A DNA stretch of 64,000 bases, from contig NZ_WUBS01000013.1 in NCBI RefSeq assembly GCF_010131535.1, forward strand, positions 1 to 64,000, written 5' to 3'. The DNA comes from Acerihabitans arboris (GTDB lineage: Bacteria; Pseudomonadota; Gammaproteobacteria; Enterobacterales; Enterobacteriaceae). The position numbers were made by a program, and so were the translations under genes. This document shows, in pieces, positions 1-11,879 of this stretch; the stretch's first letter is position 1; every line of letters starts with the position of its first letter. Under the pieces are notes generated by a model, which saw only the letters and a program-made list of their open reading frames with translations, was not told the DNA's origin and searched no databases.

Positions 1-63
1 AAGACTTGGTATTTTTGTGTTTCGATACGGTCTTGTGAGTGCCCACACAGATTGTCTGATAAA

Positions 64-76
64 TTGTTAAAGAGCA
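64..76 (-). promoter_or_regulatory. boxA antitermination site of the rrn leader
   Basis: The minus strand reads TGCTCTTTAACAA, the rrn boxA sequence. In the family, the RNA copy is bound by NusB/NusE to assemble the antitermination complex that lets polymerase transcribe rRNA without Rho-dependent termination. Confidence 0.9.
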
Positions 77-115
77 TGGCCAGCGTGCGTAAATCTCACC
101 TGGCGCGGGTTGCGT

Positions 116-143
116 ATATTACGCTTTCCCGTTGAAGAGTCAA
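116..143 (-). promoter_or_regulatory. rrn promoter P2
   Basis: On the minus strand there is a -35 TTGACT (138-143), a 16-bp spacer and a -10 TAATAT (116-121). It lies about 110 bp downstream of P1, as in E. coli rrn operons, where P2 gives basal, less strongly regulated transcription. Confidence 0.85.
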
Positions 144-224
144 GCTTTTATTTGCCCGGACGGGGCGCTGTTCCCTTCCCGACCCGGCATCGCGTTAGCG
201 TTTGTTCCCGGTCAGTGGAGGCGC

Positions 225-252
225 ATTATAGGGAATTCCCGCCGCCTGACAA
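225..252 (-). promoter_or_regulatory. rrn promoter P1
   Basis: On the minus strand there is a -35 TTGTCA (247-252), a 16-bp spacer and a consensus -10 TATAAT (225-230), followed by the GC-rich discriminator GCGCCTCC. This is the classic ppGpp/DksA-sensitive P1 architecture. The AT-rich tracts just upstream (about 253-300) fit an UP element. Start of transcription is inferred near 218. Confidence 0.92.
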
Positions 253-312
253 GCGCTAATTGCTTATTTTTGGCCGATCGGTTTATTTTTCGACAAACTA
301 ATGCATTTCATG

Positions 313-855
313 TTACTTGAGGCCGGATTTGCTGGTTAAACCGGCAAAATCCTGGGCAAAAGCGCCAACCTGTTGCCAGTCGGTATATTCCACTTCTTTC
401 GAGCTATCGGTTTCACCGCCGGTCATCCGCATGATCAGCTGGATCATGATCCGATCTAACCAGCGATAGCGCGGATAGCGCAGCGCGCCGGCGAACACGG
501 CGCAGCGATCGGGCCGCCAGGGCGTGGCCGCGAGAAATTTGCGCGTGTAGGCGTTGGTCTGCGGGGTACGTTTATCCGCTTTACGCGCCGTCAGGTTAAC
601 CGCAAAAAAAGCGCTGGGCCGCTGGTTAAGCCAGGCCAGGTGCTGTTTGATAAAATCATGCAGCTCGGCGGCGAAGTGCCCATAGCGGATCGCGGCGCCG
701 ATCAGCACCCGATCGTAGCGCAGCAGGTCGATCTGCCCCGCCTGGCCCAGATCGACCACCTCGCAGGTATCGTTGCCCGCCAGCCGCCCGGCGATAAACC
801 GGGCTATTTTCAGCGTCTGGCCGTCATGGGTGGAATAGAGAATCAGTGTATGCAT
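313..855 (-). CDS. hemG: Menaquinone-dependent protoporphyrinogen IX oxidase (flavodoxin type)
   Basis: HemG oxidises protoporphyrinogen IX to protoporphyrin IX, the penultimate step of haem synthesis, and passes electrons through FMN to respiratory quinones at the membrane. The 180 residues match the usual length. The flavodoxin FMN-phosphate loop STHDGQT is at residues 8-14 and [10 protein letters not shown] lies near residues 52-61. The long-chain insert that marks HemG ([13 protein letters not shown], then [20 protein letters not shown]) is complete. It is the last gene before the rrn promoters and follows trkH by 13 bp, probably in one transcription unit with it. Confidence 0.95.
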   Translation of the reverse strand: MHTLILYSTHDGQTLKIARFIAGRLAGNDTCEVVDLGQAGQIDLLRYDRVLIGAAIRYGHFAAELHDFIKQHLAWLNQRPSAFFAVNLTARKADKRTPQTNAYTRKFLAATPWRPDRCAVFAGALRYPRYRWLDRIMIQLIMRMTGGETDSSKEVEYTDWQQVGAFAQDFAGLTSKSGLK

Positions 856-868
856 AACACATCCTTGG

Positions 869-2320
869 TTATTCGCGCCAAAAAGTCGGCGTAAACAGCA
901 CCAGCAGGGTAAAGACCTCCAGGCGGCCGAACAGCATGGTCAGGATCAGGATCCATTTCGCCACCGCGTTCATGGACGAAAAATTCTCCGCCACCACCCC
1001 AAGTCCGGGACCGAGGTTATTCAGCGTCGCGGTTACCGCGGCAAAGGCGGAAAAATTATCGACGCCGGTGGCGATAATGGCCAGCATGCTGACGATAAAG
1101 ACTAATACATAAGCGGAAAAGAACCCCCATACCGCTTCCAGGATGCGCTCCGGCAACGCCCGGTTACCGAGCTTGATAGTATAGACGGCGTTGGGGTGCA
1201 CCAAACGTTTCAATTCCCGCGAACCCTGCAGGTACAGCAGCAGGATGCGGATAACCTTCAAACCGCCGCCCGTTGAGCCGGCGCAGCCGCCGATAAACGC
1301 CGAGCACAGCAACAATATTGGCAGGAACAGCGGCCAGCGGGCGATGCTGTCGGTGGTAAAACCGGCGGTGGTGGCCATGGAAACCACCTGGAAAAAAGCC
1401 TGGTTCAGGGTTTGCAAGCCGCTTTGGTAAACATCGTAGCGCCAGAGGATCAGGGTACACACCATCACCAGGATAAACTGCACGCTGATAAACATCCTGA
1501 ACTCCGGATCGCGCCAGTAGACCCGCAGGTTGTGGCCGCTCAGGACGGCAAAGTGCAGCCCGTAGTTACAACCGGAAATCAGCAGGAAAACCGCCACGAT
1601 GGTATTGATCATCGGGCTGTTGTAATAACCGATACTGGCGTCATGGGTTGAGAATCCCCCTAGCGCGATGGTGGAGAAACTGTGGCTGATGGCATCGAAA
1701 ACCGACATGCCCGCCCCCCATAACGCCAGTGCGCAGACGATAGTCAGGGAGATATAGATAAGCCATAAGGTTTTGGCGGTTTCAGCGATGCGCGGGCGCA
1801 TTTTGTTGTCTTTCAGCGGGCCGGGCATCTCGGCGCGGTAGAGCTGCATCCCGCCGACGCCCAGGATGGGCAGGATTGCCACCGCCAGCACGATGATGCC
1901 CATGCCGCCAAACCACTGCAGCATCTGGCGATAAAACAGGATGGCCTTGGGCAGGCTGTCGAGCCCCACCAGCGAGGTGGCGCCGGTGGTGGTCAGCGCG
2001 GAAAACGATTCAAAAAACGCGTCGGTTACCGTCAACTGGGGATGTTCGGCAAACAGGAACGGCAATGCCCCCACGCTGCCCAAAACCGTCCAGAACAGCA
2101 CGACAATCAGGAACCCTTCCCGGGATTTCAGCTCGTGCTTCTGCTGACGGTTCGGCAACCACAGCGCCAGGCCGATCAACAGGGCAAAGAAAAACGTTTG
2201 CGTGAAGGCGCTGCCGGCGCCATCCCGGTAGATCAACGCCACCAGGCCGGGAACGATCATCGTTCCGGAGAAGAGCATGACGAGCAGGCCGACGATACGG
2301 ATTATGGCGCGAAAATGCAT
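869..2320 (-). CDS. trkH: Trk potassium uptake system, membrane subunit TrkH
   Basis: TrkH is the K+-conducting subunit of the Trk system in the inner membrane and works with the cytoplasmic NAD-binding gate TrkA, which is not in this window. The 483 residues have the normal length and hydrophobic pattern of the family. Segments resembling the four pore loops can be read in order: [26 protein letters not shown] and LNNLGPGLG. The C-terminus ([20 protein letters not shown]) matches known TrkH proteins. It sits between yigZ and hemG as in E. coli. Confidence 0.96.
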   Translation of the reverse strand: MHFRAIIRIVGLLVMLFSGTMIVPGLVALIYRDGAGSAFTQTFFFALLIGLALWLPNRQQKHELKSREGFLIVVLFWTVLGSVGALPFLFAEHPQLTVTDAFFESFSALTTTGATSLVGLDSLPKAILFYRQMLQWFGGMGIIVLAVAILPILGVGGMQLYRAEMPGPLKDNKMRPRIAETAKTLWLIYISLTIVCALALWGAGMSVFDAISHSFSTIALGGFSTHDASIGYYNSPMINTIVAVFLLISGCNYGLHFAVLSGHNLRVYWRDPEFRMFISVQFILVMVCTLILWRYDVYQSGLQTLNQAFFQVVSMATTAGFTTDSIARWPLFLPILLLCSAFIGGCAGSTGGGLKVIRILLLYLQGSRELKRLVHPNAVYTIKLGNRALPERILEAVWGFFSAYVLVFIVSMLAIIATGVDNFSAFAAVTATLNNLGPGLGVVAENFSSMNAVAKWILILTMLFGRLEVFTLLVLFTPTFWRE

Positions 2321-2367
2321 TTCAGCACGATCCTTAATAATTTGATTAACTGTAGCCGGGGAGAAAG

Positions 2368-2982
2368 CTATTGGGCAATGGGCGTTAGTTGCAATGCGCC
2401 CCGACTGAGATCGCGCAGCTTTTCCTCAGCCAGTGCGACCCGGCCGAAAGGGATCGCCACCCTAAGTATAATGGATTCACCATAATCGCTCTGGACGACG
2501 CGGCCCCCGGTCTGCTTGATCATCGCGTCAATCCAGGCCTGCTGCTCGTAGCCACATGACACCATAAATTCGGCCTGGGGAATTTTCTCCGCCCGGTTAA
2601 TGAGTTTAAGCGCCTGCTGCACGCCGCCGCCGTAGGCTTTAACCAGCCCGCCGGTACCCAGCCTGATTCCGCCATAGTAGCGTACCACCACCGCCGTAAC
2701 CTCCCCCAGCCCCGAGCCCATCAGTCGCGCCAGCATGGGTTTGCCGGCGTTGCCTGGCGGCTCGCCGTCATCGGAAAAGCCAAGCTGTTGGGAATCCAGC
2801 GGAGGCCCGGCGATGCAGGCCCAGCAATAATGGACCGCCCCGGGATGCGCGTCGCGGTTTTGCTGGACAAACGCCTTGACGGCCTCGATGCCCTGCGTGG
2901 GGGACAAGAGGATAATGAAACGGCTTTTTTTGATCTCCATGGACGCCGTTACCGGCGCCGCGGGAACAAAATAGGCGTGCAT
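2368..2982 (-). CDS. yigZ: IMPACT family protein YigZ
   Basis: A cytosolic protein of the YigZ/IMPACT family, 204 residues as in E. coli. The N-terminal UPF0029 domain shows KSRFIILLSPTQ near residue 20, the HYCWAC segment and the conserved SDDGEPPGNAGKPML; YYGGIRLGTGGLVKAYG follows and a DUF1949-like C-terminal half ends the protein. The biochemical role is not settled in the family; nucleic-acid or ribosome-related roles have been proposed. Its ATG overlaps the pepQ stop by one base (TAATG), which indicates translational coupling. Confidence 0.93.
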   Translation of the reverse strand: MHAYFVPAAPVTASMEIKKSRFIILLSPTQGIEAVKAFVQQNRDAHPGAVHYCWACIAGPPLDSQQLGFSDDGEPPGNAGKPMLARLMGSGLGEVTAVVVRYYGGIRLGTGGLVKAYGGGVQQALKLINRAEKIPQAEFMVSCGYEQQAWIDAMIKQTGGRVVQSDYGESIILRVAIPFGRVALAEEKLRDLSRGALQLTPIAQ

Positions 2983-4313
2983 TATGCCAGCTTCAGATCG
3001 CGTGTCATATTTTCAATCTGCTTATCACCAATGACGATATTATCCTCGATACGGATACCGCCATAAGCTTTGAACATCTCGATGCGCCGCCAATTGAAAT
3101 GCCGGCCAAAGGCGCCGGCGCGCCAGGGCGCCAGCAGCGATTCGATAAAATACAGGCCCGGCTCAATGGTCATTACCATGCGCGGCTGCATGACGCGGGT
3201 ACAGCGCAGGTAGGGGTAAAGCCCCGGCGCCGCCAGGCGGGCGCCGCGATCGTCTTGCAAAAAGCCGCCGGCATCATGCACCTGCAGCCCCAGAGGATGC
3301 CCCAGCCCATGGGGCAGGAACGGGCCGGTGATGCCTTCGCTGACCATTGTCTCTTCGTCAAGGCCGGTCACGATATCAAATTGATTCAGCAGCCCGGCGA
3401 TGCGCCGGTGCATCTGGATATGATATTCGATGTAGTTGACGCCGGCCTCGACGGTGCCGATCAGGGCCTGTTGCTCGGTGTCCATGGCGGCAACCAGTTC
3501 GGCGAACTCAGACTCTTTTTGCGCCGCGTAGGTGCGGGTAAGATCGGCCGCATACCCATGGTATTCGGCGCCGGCATCAATCAGGAAGCTGCGTACCTGT
3601 TCAGGCAGCTGTTGATCGAGTTTGGTGTAATGCAATACCGCCGCATGTTCGTTCAGGGCGATAATATTGCCGTAGGGCACGTCAAAATCGCGATGGCCGG
3701 TGGCCGATAGATAGGCGATATTGATATCGAACTCGCTCATGCCGGCCAGGAACGCCTCATGCGCGGCCCGATGCCCCATGACCGCCGTCTTCTGCGCCGC
3801 GCGCATGCAGGCCAGCTCATAGTCGGTTTTATAGGCGCGGTGAAAATGCAGATAATCCAGCACCGGCTGGGGATTGAGTTGATCGGCTTTCAGGCCGAGT
3901 TCCGCCGCCCGCCGCGGCGACGATCCCAGGTAGGCGACTTTATCACGCGACGCCGGCAGCAGTTGGCTGATTTCGTCGGGATCCCTGATCGGGATAATAT
4001 CGATATAAGGCGTCCAGAAGCTTTCGGGCAACGGCTCGACGCTATACCAATAATCGACCGGCAGGTAGAACCAGAGTTTAGGCTTATTGACGCCGTCGAC
4101 CCACAACCAGCAGTGCGGCACGCCGGTAACCGGCAGCCAGGCCTTGAACTGCGGATTGACCTTGAAGGGATAATCGTGATCGTCAAGAAACGCCGTGATC
4201 GGTTCGCCGGAATGGATCAGCAACGCATCCAGGTTATGCCGGGCAAGCACCTCGCGCGCGCGCTTTTGCAGCGTCGCGAGATGGTCCTGGTAAAGAATAG
4301 AAAAAGATTCCAT
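2982..4313 (-). CDS. pepQ: Xaa-Pro dipeptidase PepQ
   Basis: A cytosolic metallopeptidase that splits dipeptides with C-terminal proline. The 443 residues have the M24 pita-bread fold signatures in order: the metal-binding Asp segments [19 protein letters not shown], the His in [13 protein letters not shown], the Glu in [11 protein letters not shown] and the final Glu in [11 protein letters not shown]. The N-terminal domain (residues 1 to about 170) is the prolidase-type cap. In E. coli the divergent fadBA operon lies directly upstream; here only 79 bp separate pepQ from fre and fadBA is gone. Confidence 0.95.
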   Translation of the reverse strand: MESFSILYQDHLATLQKRAREVLARHNLDALLIHSGEPITAFLDDHDYPFKVNPQFKAWLPVTGVPHCWLWVDGVNKPKLWFYLPVDYWYSVEPLPESFWTPYIDIIPIRDPDEISQLLPASRDKVAYLGSSPRRAAELGLKADQLNPQPVLDYLHFHRAYKTDYELACMRAAQKTAVMGHRAAHEAFLAGMSEFDINIAYLSATGHRDFDVPYGNIIALNEHAAVLHYTKLDQQLPEQVRSFLIDAGAEYHGYAADLTRTYAAQKESEFAELVAAMDTEQQALIGTVEAGVNYIEYHIQMHRRIAGLLNQFDIVTGLDEETMVSEGITGPFLPHGLGHPLGLQVHDAGGFLQDDRGARLAAPGLYPYLRCTRVMQPRMVMTIEPGLYFIESLLAPWRAGAFGRHFNWRRIEMFKAYGGIRIEDNIVIGDKQIENMTRDLKLA

Positions 4314-4392
4314 GGTCTGGCCTTATTTTACCGCGCAATTGCCGCCATCTTAACATAGCGTCCCGGCGGATAAACCCTCCCGCCGGAGGCGA

Positions 4393-5094
4393 TCAGATAA
4401 AGGCAAACGCATCGCCGAAGATCCGGCCGGGGATGGCGCCGCGTTCAGCGCAAAAACGCTCGCGGGCGATTTTAGCCATTTCGAAACGACCGGCGATATA
4501 GATATCATAATGATCCAGCGAGCCGTAGTCCTGCATTACCGCGCTGAGGACCGTTCCGGTCCGGCCCTGCCAGTTTTCGTCCGGCTGCTCGACCACCGGC
4601 ACCACCTTCAGGCGCGGATGCTGCAACGTCAGCGCTTCCAGCTCGCCCAGGTCGTAAAGGTGCTGTAATTCCCTGCCGCCCCAATAAATGGCCACTTCCC
4701 GCTCCGGTTGATTGGCCAGGACGGTCAGCAGGATGGAACGGGCATAAGAGAAACCGGTACCCCCGGCAATCAGCACCATCGGACGATCGGTATCGTCGCG
4801 CAGCCAGGCTTCGCCATGGGGTATATCTACGGTGATTTCACGATCTTTCAGGATACGATCCATGACGGCCATCGCATACAGATTAAGTTCGGAAGCCCCG
4901 ATATGCAGCTCGATTACCGAGTTTTCCATGGGGGTCGACGCCAGGGAAAAGGGGCGTTTATCGCGTTCATCCATCACTACCATCAGATACTGACCGGCGC
5001 GAAAACTAAAAGCCGCTTCCGGTACCAAACATACCCGATACACCGTATCGGTAATGGCATCCACGGAAGTGACCTTACAGGTCAATGTTGTCAT
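4393..5094 (-). CDS. fre: NAD(P)H-flavin reductase Fre
   Basis: Fre reduces free riboflavin, FMN or FAD with NADPH or NADH; the reduced flavin serves ferric reduction and ribonucleotide-reductase activation in the cytosol. The 233 residues have the full length. The flavin-binding segment (KRPFSLAS, about residue 47) is followed by the NAD-binding domain with [15 protein letters not shown] and a C-terminal GDAFAFI. It lies 51 bp downstream of ubiD in the same direction, as in E. coli. Confidence 0.95.
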   Translation of the reverse strand: MTTLTCKVTSVDAITDTVYRVCLVPEAAFSFRAGQYLMVVMDERDKRPFSLASTPMENSVIELHIGASELNLYAMAVMDRILKDREITVDIPHGEAWLRDDTDRPMVLIAGGTGFSYARSILLTVLANQPEREVAIYWGGRELQHLYDLGELEALTLQHPRLKVVPVVEQPDENWQGRTGTVLSAVMQDYGSLDHYDIYIAGRFEMAKIARERFCAERGAIPGRIFGDAFAFI

Positions 5095-5145
5095 GCATTC
5101 CCTCTGTCGGGCTATTAAGCAAAACGGAATGGAGGGTCTGAAATA

Positions 5146-6633
5146 TCACAACCCTTTACCACTGTCATTAAATATGGCCAGGTCGTCCCAGATAGCATCA
5201 ACGCGGGCGCGAACCCCATCATCCATGCGAATTGGGGTGCCCCACTCGCGCGAGGTTTCCCCCGGCCATTTGTTGGTGGCGTCCATTCCCATTTTTGAAC
5301 CCAATCCGGAAACCGGCGAGGCAAAATCCAGGTAATCTATTGGTGTATTTTCCATTAACACCGTATCGCGCGCGGGGTCCATCCGGGTGGTGATGGCCCA
5401 GATAACATCCTGCCAATCACGCGCATTGATGTCATCATCGCATACGATGACAAATTTGGTATACATGAATTGACGTAGGAACGACCAGACCCCCATCATG
5501 ACCCGTTTGGCATGGCCCGCGTATTGTTTCTTGATGGTCACCACCGCCAGGCGGTATGAGCAGCCTTCGGGGGGCAGGTAAAAATCGACAATTTCCGGAA
5601 ACTGTTTTTGTAAAATGGGAACGAAGACTTCATTCAGCGCCACGCCCATTACCGCCGGTTCATCCGGCGGACGGCCGGTGTAGGTGGAATGATAGATGGC
5701 GTCCCGGCGCTGGGTGATATGGGTAATGGTAAATACCGGGAACTCATCCACCTCGTTGTAGTAGCCGGTATGATCGCCATAGGGGCCTTCCGTCGCCGTT
5801 TCACCCGGTTCAAGATAACCTTCCAGCACGATTTCGGCGCTGGCGGGCACATCGAGATCGCAGGAAATGCATTTGACCACTTCCGTTTTATAACCGCGCA
5901 GCAGGCCGGCGAACGCGTATTCGGACAGGCTATCGGGCACCGGCGTCACCGCCGCCAGTATGGTGGCCGGATCGGCGCCCAACGCCACCGCCACCGGGAA
6001 GCGTTTGCCCGGGTTAGCCGCGCGCCACTCCTGGAAATCCAGCGCGCCGCCGCGATGCGACAGCCAGCGCATGATGACTTTGTTTTTACCCAGTACCTGC
6101 TGGCGGTAAATGCCCAGGTTCTGGCGCTCCTTATGCGGCCCGCGGGTGACCGTCAGGCCCCAGGTAATCAACGGCGCCACGTCGCCCGGCCAGCAGTGCA
6201 TGATCGGAATACGGCCGAGATCGACATCCTCGCCTTGCCAGATCTGCTCCTGGCAAGGCGCGGAACTTAACCGTTTGGTCGGCATATTCAGCACCTGGCG
6301 GAATTTCGGCGCCTTATCCAGCAAATCGCGAAAGCCTTTAGGCGGCTCCGGTTCCTTCAGGAAGGCCAGCAGTTTACCCACGTCCCGTAACGCCGAAACG
6401 CTCTCCTGCCCCATGCCCAGCGCCACCCGCTCGGGCGTGCCGAACAGATTGCACAACACCGGCATGGCGTAGCCTGTGGGATGTTCAAACAGCAAAGCCG
6501 GGCCGCCCGCGCGCAGGGTGCGATCGGCAATTTCCGTCATTTCCAAATAGGGATCAATGGGCAGGGTGATTCGTTTCAATTCTCCCCGCTGTTCCAGCAA
6601 GGAAAGAAAATCGCGCAAGTCTCGGTATTTCAT
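5146..6633 (-). CDS. ubiD: 3-polyprenyl-4-hydroxybenzoate decarboxylase UbiD
   Basis: UbiD removes the carboxyl group from 3-octaprenyl-4-hydroxybenzoate in ubiquinone synthesis. It needs prenylated FMN made by UbiX, plus Mn2+ and K+. The 495 residues cover the full family length, starting [10 protein letters not shown]. Family segments such as [16 protein letters not shown] and the [16 protein letters not shown] stretch are readable. Downstream fre is co-directional and UbiB, UbiJ and UbiE of the same pathway lie 4-7 kb to the right. Confidence 0.96.
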   Translation of the reverse strand: MKYRDLRDFLSLLEQRGELKRITLPIDPYLEMTEIADRTLRAGGPALLFEHPTGYAMPVLCNLFGTPERVALGMGQESVSALRDVGKLLAFLKEPEPPKGFRDLLDKAPKFRQVLNMPTKRLSSAPCQEQIWQGEDVDLGRIPIMHCWPGDVAPLITWGLTVTRGPHKERQNLGIYRQQVLGKNKVIMRWLSHRGGALDFQEWRAANPGKRFPVAVALGADPATILAAVTPVPDSLSEYAFAGLLRGYKTEVVKCISCDLDVPASAEIVLEGYLEPGETATEGPYGDHTGYYNEVDEFPVFTITHITQRRDAIYHSTYTGRPPDEPAVMGVALNEVFVPILQKQFPEIVDFYLPPEGCSYRLAVVTIKKQYAGHAKRVMMGVWSFLRQFMYTKFVIVCDDDINARDWQDVIWAITTRMDPARDTVLMENTPIDYLDFASPVSGLGSKMGMDATNKWPGETSREWGTPIRMDDGVRARVDAIWDDLAIFNDSGKGL

Positions 6634-6825
6634 AGCGTCATCGGGTGCCGGGTTATCTTTGCATTATAAAGTCTGTTTAACAGCCATGCCGCCCTTTTGT
6701 CAAAATTCACGGTAAATATGCTGTTTTTTTTTGCGCCGGCCGATCTTGCAATATCAAATGTCGCGCTGTTTATTTATTAGGGCCTTTGATATGCTGTGTT
6801 ACCGGTAATGTAGGTGCATTAGATT

Positions 6826-7317
6826 ATGGAAGCATGGTATTTGTTGTATTGTAAGCGCGGCCAGATGATGCGGGCTAAAGAACATTTGGAACGGCAGGCC
6901 GTGGGCTGCCTGACGCCTATGGTCACCCTGGAAAAAATCATCCGGGGCAAACGCGCCGCCGTCAGCGAGCCATTGTTTCCTAACTACCTGTTTATCGAGT
7001 TTGATCCTGAACGTATCCACACCACCACCATCAGCGCTACCCGTGGCGTGAGCCATTTCGTCCGTTTCGGCAACCTGCCGGTAACCATTGCGCCTGAGGT
7101 GATCCTTGAGCTGCGCAATCATGCCTACGAAGGGGTGACCGACCCGCAAACGCCTTATATTGGCGATCTGGTGATGATTACCGCCGGCGTCTTTGAAGGA
7201 TTGCAGGCGATTTATACCGAACCCGACGGTGAGGCGCGCTCAATGCTGCTATTGAATTTCCTCAATAAGCAGGTCTGTCAAAGCATCGACAACAAGCAAT
7301 TCCAAAAGGTTCTATAG
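6826..7317 (+). CDS. rfaH: Transcription antitermination factor RfaH
   Basis: A NusG paralogue that is recruited at ops elements in the 5' parts of long virulence and envelope operons (LPS core, O-antigen, capsule), suppresses Rho termination and couples ribosomes. The 163 residues carry the NusG N-terminal domain ([18 protein letters not shown] at residue 4 onward, [10 protein letters not shown] near 53) and a short C-terminal domain ([20 protein letters not shown]) that in E. coli switches between alpha-hairpin and beta-barrel. It converges with hemB. No ops sequence was noticed in this window. Confidence 0.94.
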   Translation: MEAWYLLYCKRGQMMRAKEHLERQAVGCLTPMVTLEKIIRGKRAAVSEPLFPNYLFIEFDPERIHTTTISATRGVSHFVRFGNLPVTIAPEVILELRNHAYEGVTDPQTPYIGDLVMITAGVFEGLQAIYTEPDGEARSMLLLNFLNKQVCQSIDNKQFQKVL

Positions 7318-7405
7318 CCCAGGGTGTTTGCCCGTAAAGGGTGGCGGGATTGCGTATCAATAGCATGGCCGGTCATTCCTGCTGCGCCTCTTCCATGATT
7401 AATCA

Positions 7406-7437
7406 GCCGCTCATGTCTGCGAACAGATGAGAGCGGT
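7406..7437. terminator. Strong hairpin between convergent rfaH and hemB
   Basis: GCCGCTC (406-412) pairs with GAGCGGT (431-437), including one G-U pair, and the stem continues with GTCTG/CAGAT around a CGAA loop. It lies between two converging genes, so a bidirectional termination or 3'-end protection role is likely. Neither side has a clear T-run, so it is not a textbook intrinsic terminator. Confidence 0.5.
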
Positions 7438-7444
7438 TAACGTA

Positions 7445-8518
<1,074 letters not shown>

Positions 8519-8526
8519 TTAAAACA

Positions 8527-8549
8527 AGAACCGCCCAAATGGGCGGCTC
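8527..8549 (-). terminator. Intrinsic terminator of the tatABC operon
   Basis: On the minus strand, downstream of tatC, CCGCCCA and TGGGCGG form a tight GC-rich stem followed by TTCTTGTTTT. This is a good Rho-independent terminator. It separates tatABC transcription from hemB. Confidence 0.8.
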
Positions 8550-8569
8550 AGACTGCTGAAAAATCCCGC

Positions 8570-9349
8570 TTAGTCCCCATCCTTGGGATCTTCGGTATTT
8601 TCGTCCGGGGTATCTTCCTGCCCGCGACGCCCCTTGCCGACGTAAAAGCGGGCAAAAAACAGGCCGATCTCAAACAGCAGGTACATCGGGATCGCCAGCA
8701 GCGTCTGGGAAAACACGTCCGGCGGCGTCAGCAGCATACCAACCACAAAAGCGCCGACCAGCACATAAGGCCGTTTTTTCTTCAGATCCTCCGGGGTCAC
8801 CACGCCGGTCCAGCACAGCAGCACGATGGCTATCGGCACCTGGAACGACACGCCGAAGGCCATGAACAGCGCCATGACAAAATCGAGGTAATTGTTAATG
8901 TCGGTTGCAATCAACACTCCGCGCGGCGCGGTATGGGAAAAGAAGCTAAACGCCAGCGGGAAAACGATAAAATAAGCAAACGCCATGCCCGCATAAAACA
9001 GCAGCGTGCTGGAGAACAGCAACGGCGTCATCAGCCGCCGCTCGTGCTTATATAACGCCGGCGCGATAAAGGCCCAGACCTGGTACAGCAGCAGGGGAGC
9101 GGAGGCAAATACCGACACGATGATCGTCAGCTTGATAGGCGTAAAGAACGGCGACGCCACGTCGGTTGCGATCATACTGGCACCGACCGGCAAATGTTTG
9201 ATCAAAGGTGCCGAAACGATCTGGTAAATGTCATTGGCAAAATAGACCAGGACCAGGAACACCGCCAGTACACTGAGAATGCAGTACAGTAATCGCTTAC
9301 GCAGCTCAATCAAATGGCTGATAAGCGGTTGGGTATCTTCAACGGCCAT
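8570..9349 (-). CDS. tatC: Twin-arginine translocase subunit TatC
   Basis: TatC is the polytopic inner-membrane receptor for twin-arginine signal peptides and the core of the Tat translocon with TatB and TatA. The 259 residues show the cytosolic N-terminus with [10 protein letters not shown] (about 11-20) and six hydrophobic spans. The periplasmic and cytoplasmic loop landmarks [12 protein letters not shown] and FGVSFQVPI are present. Its ATG overlaps the tatB stop (TAATG). tatD, which follows tatC in E. coli, is absent: a terminator and then hemB come next. Confidence 0.96.
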   Translation of the reverse strand: MAVEDTQPLISHLIELRKRLLYCILSVLAVFLVLVYFANDIYQIVSAPLIKHLPVGASMIATDVASPFFTPIKLTIIVSVFASAPLLLYQVWAFIAPALYKHERRLMTPLLFSSTLLFYAGMAFAYFIVFPLAFSFFSHTAPRGVLIATDINNYLDFVMALFMAFGVSFQVPIAIVLLCWTGVVTPEDLKKKRPYVLVGAFVVGMLLTPPDVFSQTLLAIPMYLLFEIGLFFARFYVGKGRRGQEDTPDENTEDPKDGD

Positions 9350-9903
9350 TATGAGCGATCATTATTTTTAGGGGGAGTGGGAGTAGCCGCGTCCTGCACG
9401 GGGGCGGGAGCCATGGCCGGGGCCTCGGCCTGGCTGGCGCCTTGCGCCGGAGCTACACTGATTTGTATTGCCGGTTCGGGCGCCATCGGCGGCGCCTCGG
9501 CCTGGCTGGCGCCTTCCGCCGGCGTCACGCCGTCATGAATCGCTTCAGGATCGGTTATTAACGGATTATGAATCGTCTGGTGCTCGGCCCCGGCGTCAGG
9601 GATCATTTTGCTGTGAAAGCTTTTTTTCATGGAATCGGCCGCCTCGCGCAACTCCTCCATCGAGGCTTTCAGCTCCGGCGAAAGGCTGTCCTTGCTGGCT
9701 TGCTCGACTTTTTTCAGGCTGTCCTGCAGCTCCTGCAGCTTAAGCTCCTGGCTCAATTCATTTTGTACCGTGGATGCCAGCGAGCGCAAAGCCCGGATCC
9801 AACCGACCACGGTCCGGACTGCCACCGGCAGGCGCTCGGGGCCGAGTACTACCAGCCCGATCACGAATACCAGGGCCAGTTCACCAAATCCAATGTCGAA
9901 CAC
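9349..9903 (-). CDS. tatB: Twin-arginine translocase subunit TatB
   Basis: TatB pairs with TatC to recognise Tat substrates. The N-terminal transmembrane helix with the conserved Glu ([25 protein letters not shown], described in two parts: residues 2-17 and 18-27) is followed by an amphipathic helix and a long variable tail. The 184 residues include a proline/alanine-rich C-terminus with two near-identical segments ([12 protein letters not shown] and [12 protein letters not shown]). It lies three bases after tatA and overlaps tatC. Confidence 0.95.
   Translation of the reverse strand: MFDIGFGELALVFVIGLVVLGPERLPVAVRTVVGWIRALRSLASTVQNELSQELKLQELQDSLKKVEQASKDSLSPELKASMEELREAADSMKKSFHSKMIPDAGAEHQTIHNPLITDPEAIHDGVTPAEGASQAEAPPMAPEPAIQISVAPAQGASQAEAPAMAPAPVQDAATPTPPKNNDRS
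9418..9530 (-). repeat. Direct repeat inside tatB tail
   Basis: Two copies of a roughly 28-bp unit encoding Gly-Ala-Ser-Gln-Ala-Glu-Ala-Pro-x-Met-Ala-Pro lie about 75 bp apart in the TatB C-terminal tail. The plus strand shares GCCTGGCTGGCGCCTT at both sites. The tail is not conserved in the family, so this is probably neutral expansion. Confidence 0.7.
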
Positions 9904-9906
9904 AGC

Positions 9907-10182
9907 TTATACCTGCTTATTGTCTTTGTTTACCGATTCGTCCGGCTGGGACTGCTGCGGCGGCTGCGGCTTTTCCGCAATGGTTTTCGCGGCGAAATCC
10001 GCATCCTGGCCGGTTTTATCCGCCTGCGGCGCAGTAGGTTTGTCTTCGTCGCCCATGGCTTTTTTGAAGCCCTTGATGGATGCGCCCAAATCAGCGCCCA
10101 TGCCGCGTAGCTTGTTGGTGCCGAACAGCAACACCACTATGACCGCGATAATTAATAATTGCCAAATACTGATGCCGCCCAT
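9907..10182 (-). CDS. tatA: Twin-arginine translocase subunit TatA
   Basis: TatA multimers form the transport-active part of the Tat machine. The 91 residues open with the transmembrane helix [20 protein letters not shown], then the FG-TNKLR hinge and the amphipathic helix [17 protein letters not shown] low-complexity polar tail ends the protein. First gene of tatABC; 59 bp separate it from the upstream ubiB stop. Confidence 0.95.
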   Translation of the reverse strand: MGGISIWQLLIIAVIVVLLFGTNKLRGMGADLGASIKGFKKAMGDEDKPTAPQADKTGQDADFAAKTIAEKPQPPQQSQPDESVNKDNKQV

Positions 10183-10241
10183 GATGTCACCTCTGTTTAG
10201 GGGTTAATTCGAGTTACCGGATTTTGCCGGACCCGCAAAAT

Positions 10242-11879
10242 TTACGCAGTGCGTTTCCAGCCAACGATCCAGCTTACAATGCCGGCAGCCATTAACCAGG
10301 CGGGGAACGATGACATCTCGTTGCCCAGTGATAATAAAAAAGTACCGCAAAGCAGCAGCGTGGCGCCAATGCCGAATAAAAAACGCGCCTGACCCTGCCG
10401 GACATGCTGTCCCTTTAGCTCGACCGTCAGCTTGTCCACGCTCTTTTGCAGTGATTTATGGTGTTTGAACCCGTCATAAATCAGTTCCGGCAGTTCGGGC
10501 AGTTTCTCCGCCCAAAACGGGGCTTTTTCCCTTAGCGCGCGTAAAATCGCCGGGATCCCCACCTGATCCTTGATCCAGGTTTCCAGGAAGGGTTTGGCCG
10601 TTTTCCACAGGTCCAGCTGAGGGTAGAGCTGTCGGCCGATGCCCTCAATATAGAGCAGCGTTTTTTGCAATAACACCAACTGTGGCTGCACTTCCATATT
10701 AAAACGCCGGGCAGTGTTAAACAGATTCAGCAATACGTGACCGAAGGAGATATCCGCCAGGGGTTTTTCGAATATCGGTTCACATACGGTGCGGATGGCA
10801 AATTCAAAATCCTCCACATTGGTATCGGGTGGCACCCAGCCCGAGTCCACATGCAGTTCCGCCACCTTACGGTAATCGCGATTGAAAAAAGCGATAAAAT
10901 TCTCGGCCAGGTAGCGCTTATCTTCTTTATTCAGCGATCCGACAATACCGCAATCGATACCGATATATTGCGGATCCTCCGGATGTTCAAAACTGACGAA
11001 AATATTGCCCGGATGCATGTCCGCATGAAAAAAACTATCACGAAACACCTGCGTAAAGAAGAGCTGTACGCCTCGTTCGGCCAATAATTTCATATTGGTG
11101 CCCTGTTTTTCCAACGCCGCCACGTCGGAAACCGGCACACCGTAGATCCGCTCCATCACCATCATGGTTTCGCTGCAGTAATCCGGATAAACCTCAGGGA
11201 TATACAGCATCGGGCTATGATCAAAATTACGCCTGAGCTGAATGCAGTTCGCCGCCTCACGCAGCAGGTTCAGCTCATCGAGCAAGGTTTTTTCATATTC
11301 CAGCACCACTTCCACCGGGCGCAGGCGGCGGCCGTCCGGCAACAGGCGGGGCAGCCAGCTGGCCAGGCGGTACATCAGGCGCATATCGGCCTTGATCATC
11401 GGCATGATGTCCGGGCGGATCACCTTGATCACCACCTCTTTACCGTTTTCTTTTAAGCGCGCGGTATGGACCTGGGCAATGGAAGCGGAGGCCAGGGCAA
11501 CCTGATCGAAGTCGTCGAACCAGGCTTCCAGCGGCTGCCCCATGGCTTTTTCGATATGCTGGCGCGCCAGCGCGCCGTCAAAAGGCTTGACCCGGTCCTG
11601 CAACATGGCCAGTTGGTCGGCAATCACCGGTGGAAACAGATCGCGCCGGGTCGATAACATTTGGCCGAACTTGATCCATACCGGTCCCAGATCCTGCAGC
11701 GCCAGGCGCAACCGAACCCCCAAAGGCTCGTCGATATGCTGGTTGGGTATCCAGAACACCAGCCCGCGCCCCAGGCGCAGCGGCAGGGTCAGGCGTATCT
11801 TGGGGATCAGTTCGTCAAGCCCGTAGCTGAGCAGCACCCGCACAATGCTATACAGGCGGCGTAGTTCTCCCACAATCAT
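10242..11879 (-). CDS. ubiB: Ubiquinone biosynthesis accessory kinase-like protein UbiB
   Basis: UbiB is an atypical (ADCK/COQ8-type) kinase-like ATPase needed for ubiquinone synthesis at the inner membrane. The chosen ATG at 11879 gives 545 residues beginning [20 protein letters not shown], matching E. coli UbiB in length and sequence, and it overlaps the ubiJ stop as ATGA. Upstream in-frame codons would add 27 unrelated residues. The KxGQ region ([17 protein letters not shown]), the catalytic HADMHPGN and the metal-binding IDCGIVG are present, and two transmembrane segments end the protein. Confidence 0.95.
   Translation of the reverse strand: MIVGELRRLYSIVRVLLSYGLDELIPKIRLTLPLRLGRGLVFWIPNQHIDEPLGVRLRLALQDLGPVWIKFGQMLSTRRDLFPPVIADQLAMLQDRVKPFDGALARQHIEKAMGQPLEAWFDDFDQVALASASIAQVHTARLKENGKEVVIKVIRPDIMPMIKADMRLMYRLASWLPRLLPDGRRLRPVEVVLEYEKTLLDELNLLREAANCIQLRRNFDHSPMLYIPEVYPDYCSETMMVMERIYGVPVSDVAALEKQGTNMKLLAERGVQLFFTQVFRDSFFHADMHPGNIFVSFEHPEDPQYIGIDCGIVGSLNKEDKRYLAENFIAFFNRDYRKVAELHVDSGWVPPDTNVEDFEFAIRTVCEPIFEKPLADISFGHVLLNLFNTARRFNMEVQPQLVLLQKTLLYIEGIGRQLYPQLDLWKTAKPFLETWIKDQVGIPAILRALREKAPFWAEKLPELPELIYDGFKHHKSLQKSVDKLTVELKGQHVRQGQARFLFGIGATLLLCGTFLLSLGNEMSSFPAWLMAAGIVSWIVGWKRTA

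Larger units (their letters stand above)
1..218 (-). other. 5' leader of an rRNA operon (16S gene lies beyond the left edge)
   Basis: Read on the minus strand, this is the transcribed leader ahead of a 16S rRNA gene. It holds a boxA antitermination site and the conserved stretch after it (AATTTATCAGACAATCTGTG, then GGGCACTC) that I recognise from enterobacterial rrn leaders. Transcription runs toward position 1, so the 16S gene itself is not in the window. The position next to hemG matches the hemG-rrnA arrangement of E. coli. Confidence 0.88.

Noticed and set aside
1-312. A 62-codon plus-strand open frame at 132-320
   Set aside because: It runs through the rrn promoters on the opposite strand and has no protein-like features.
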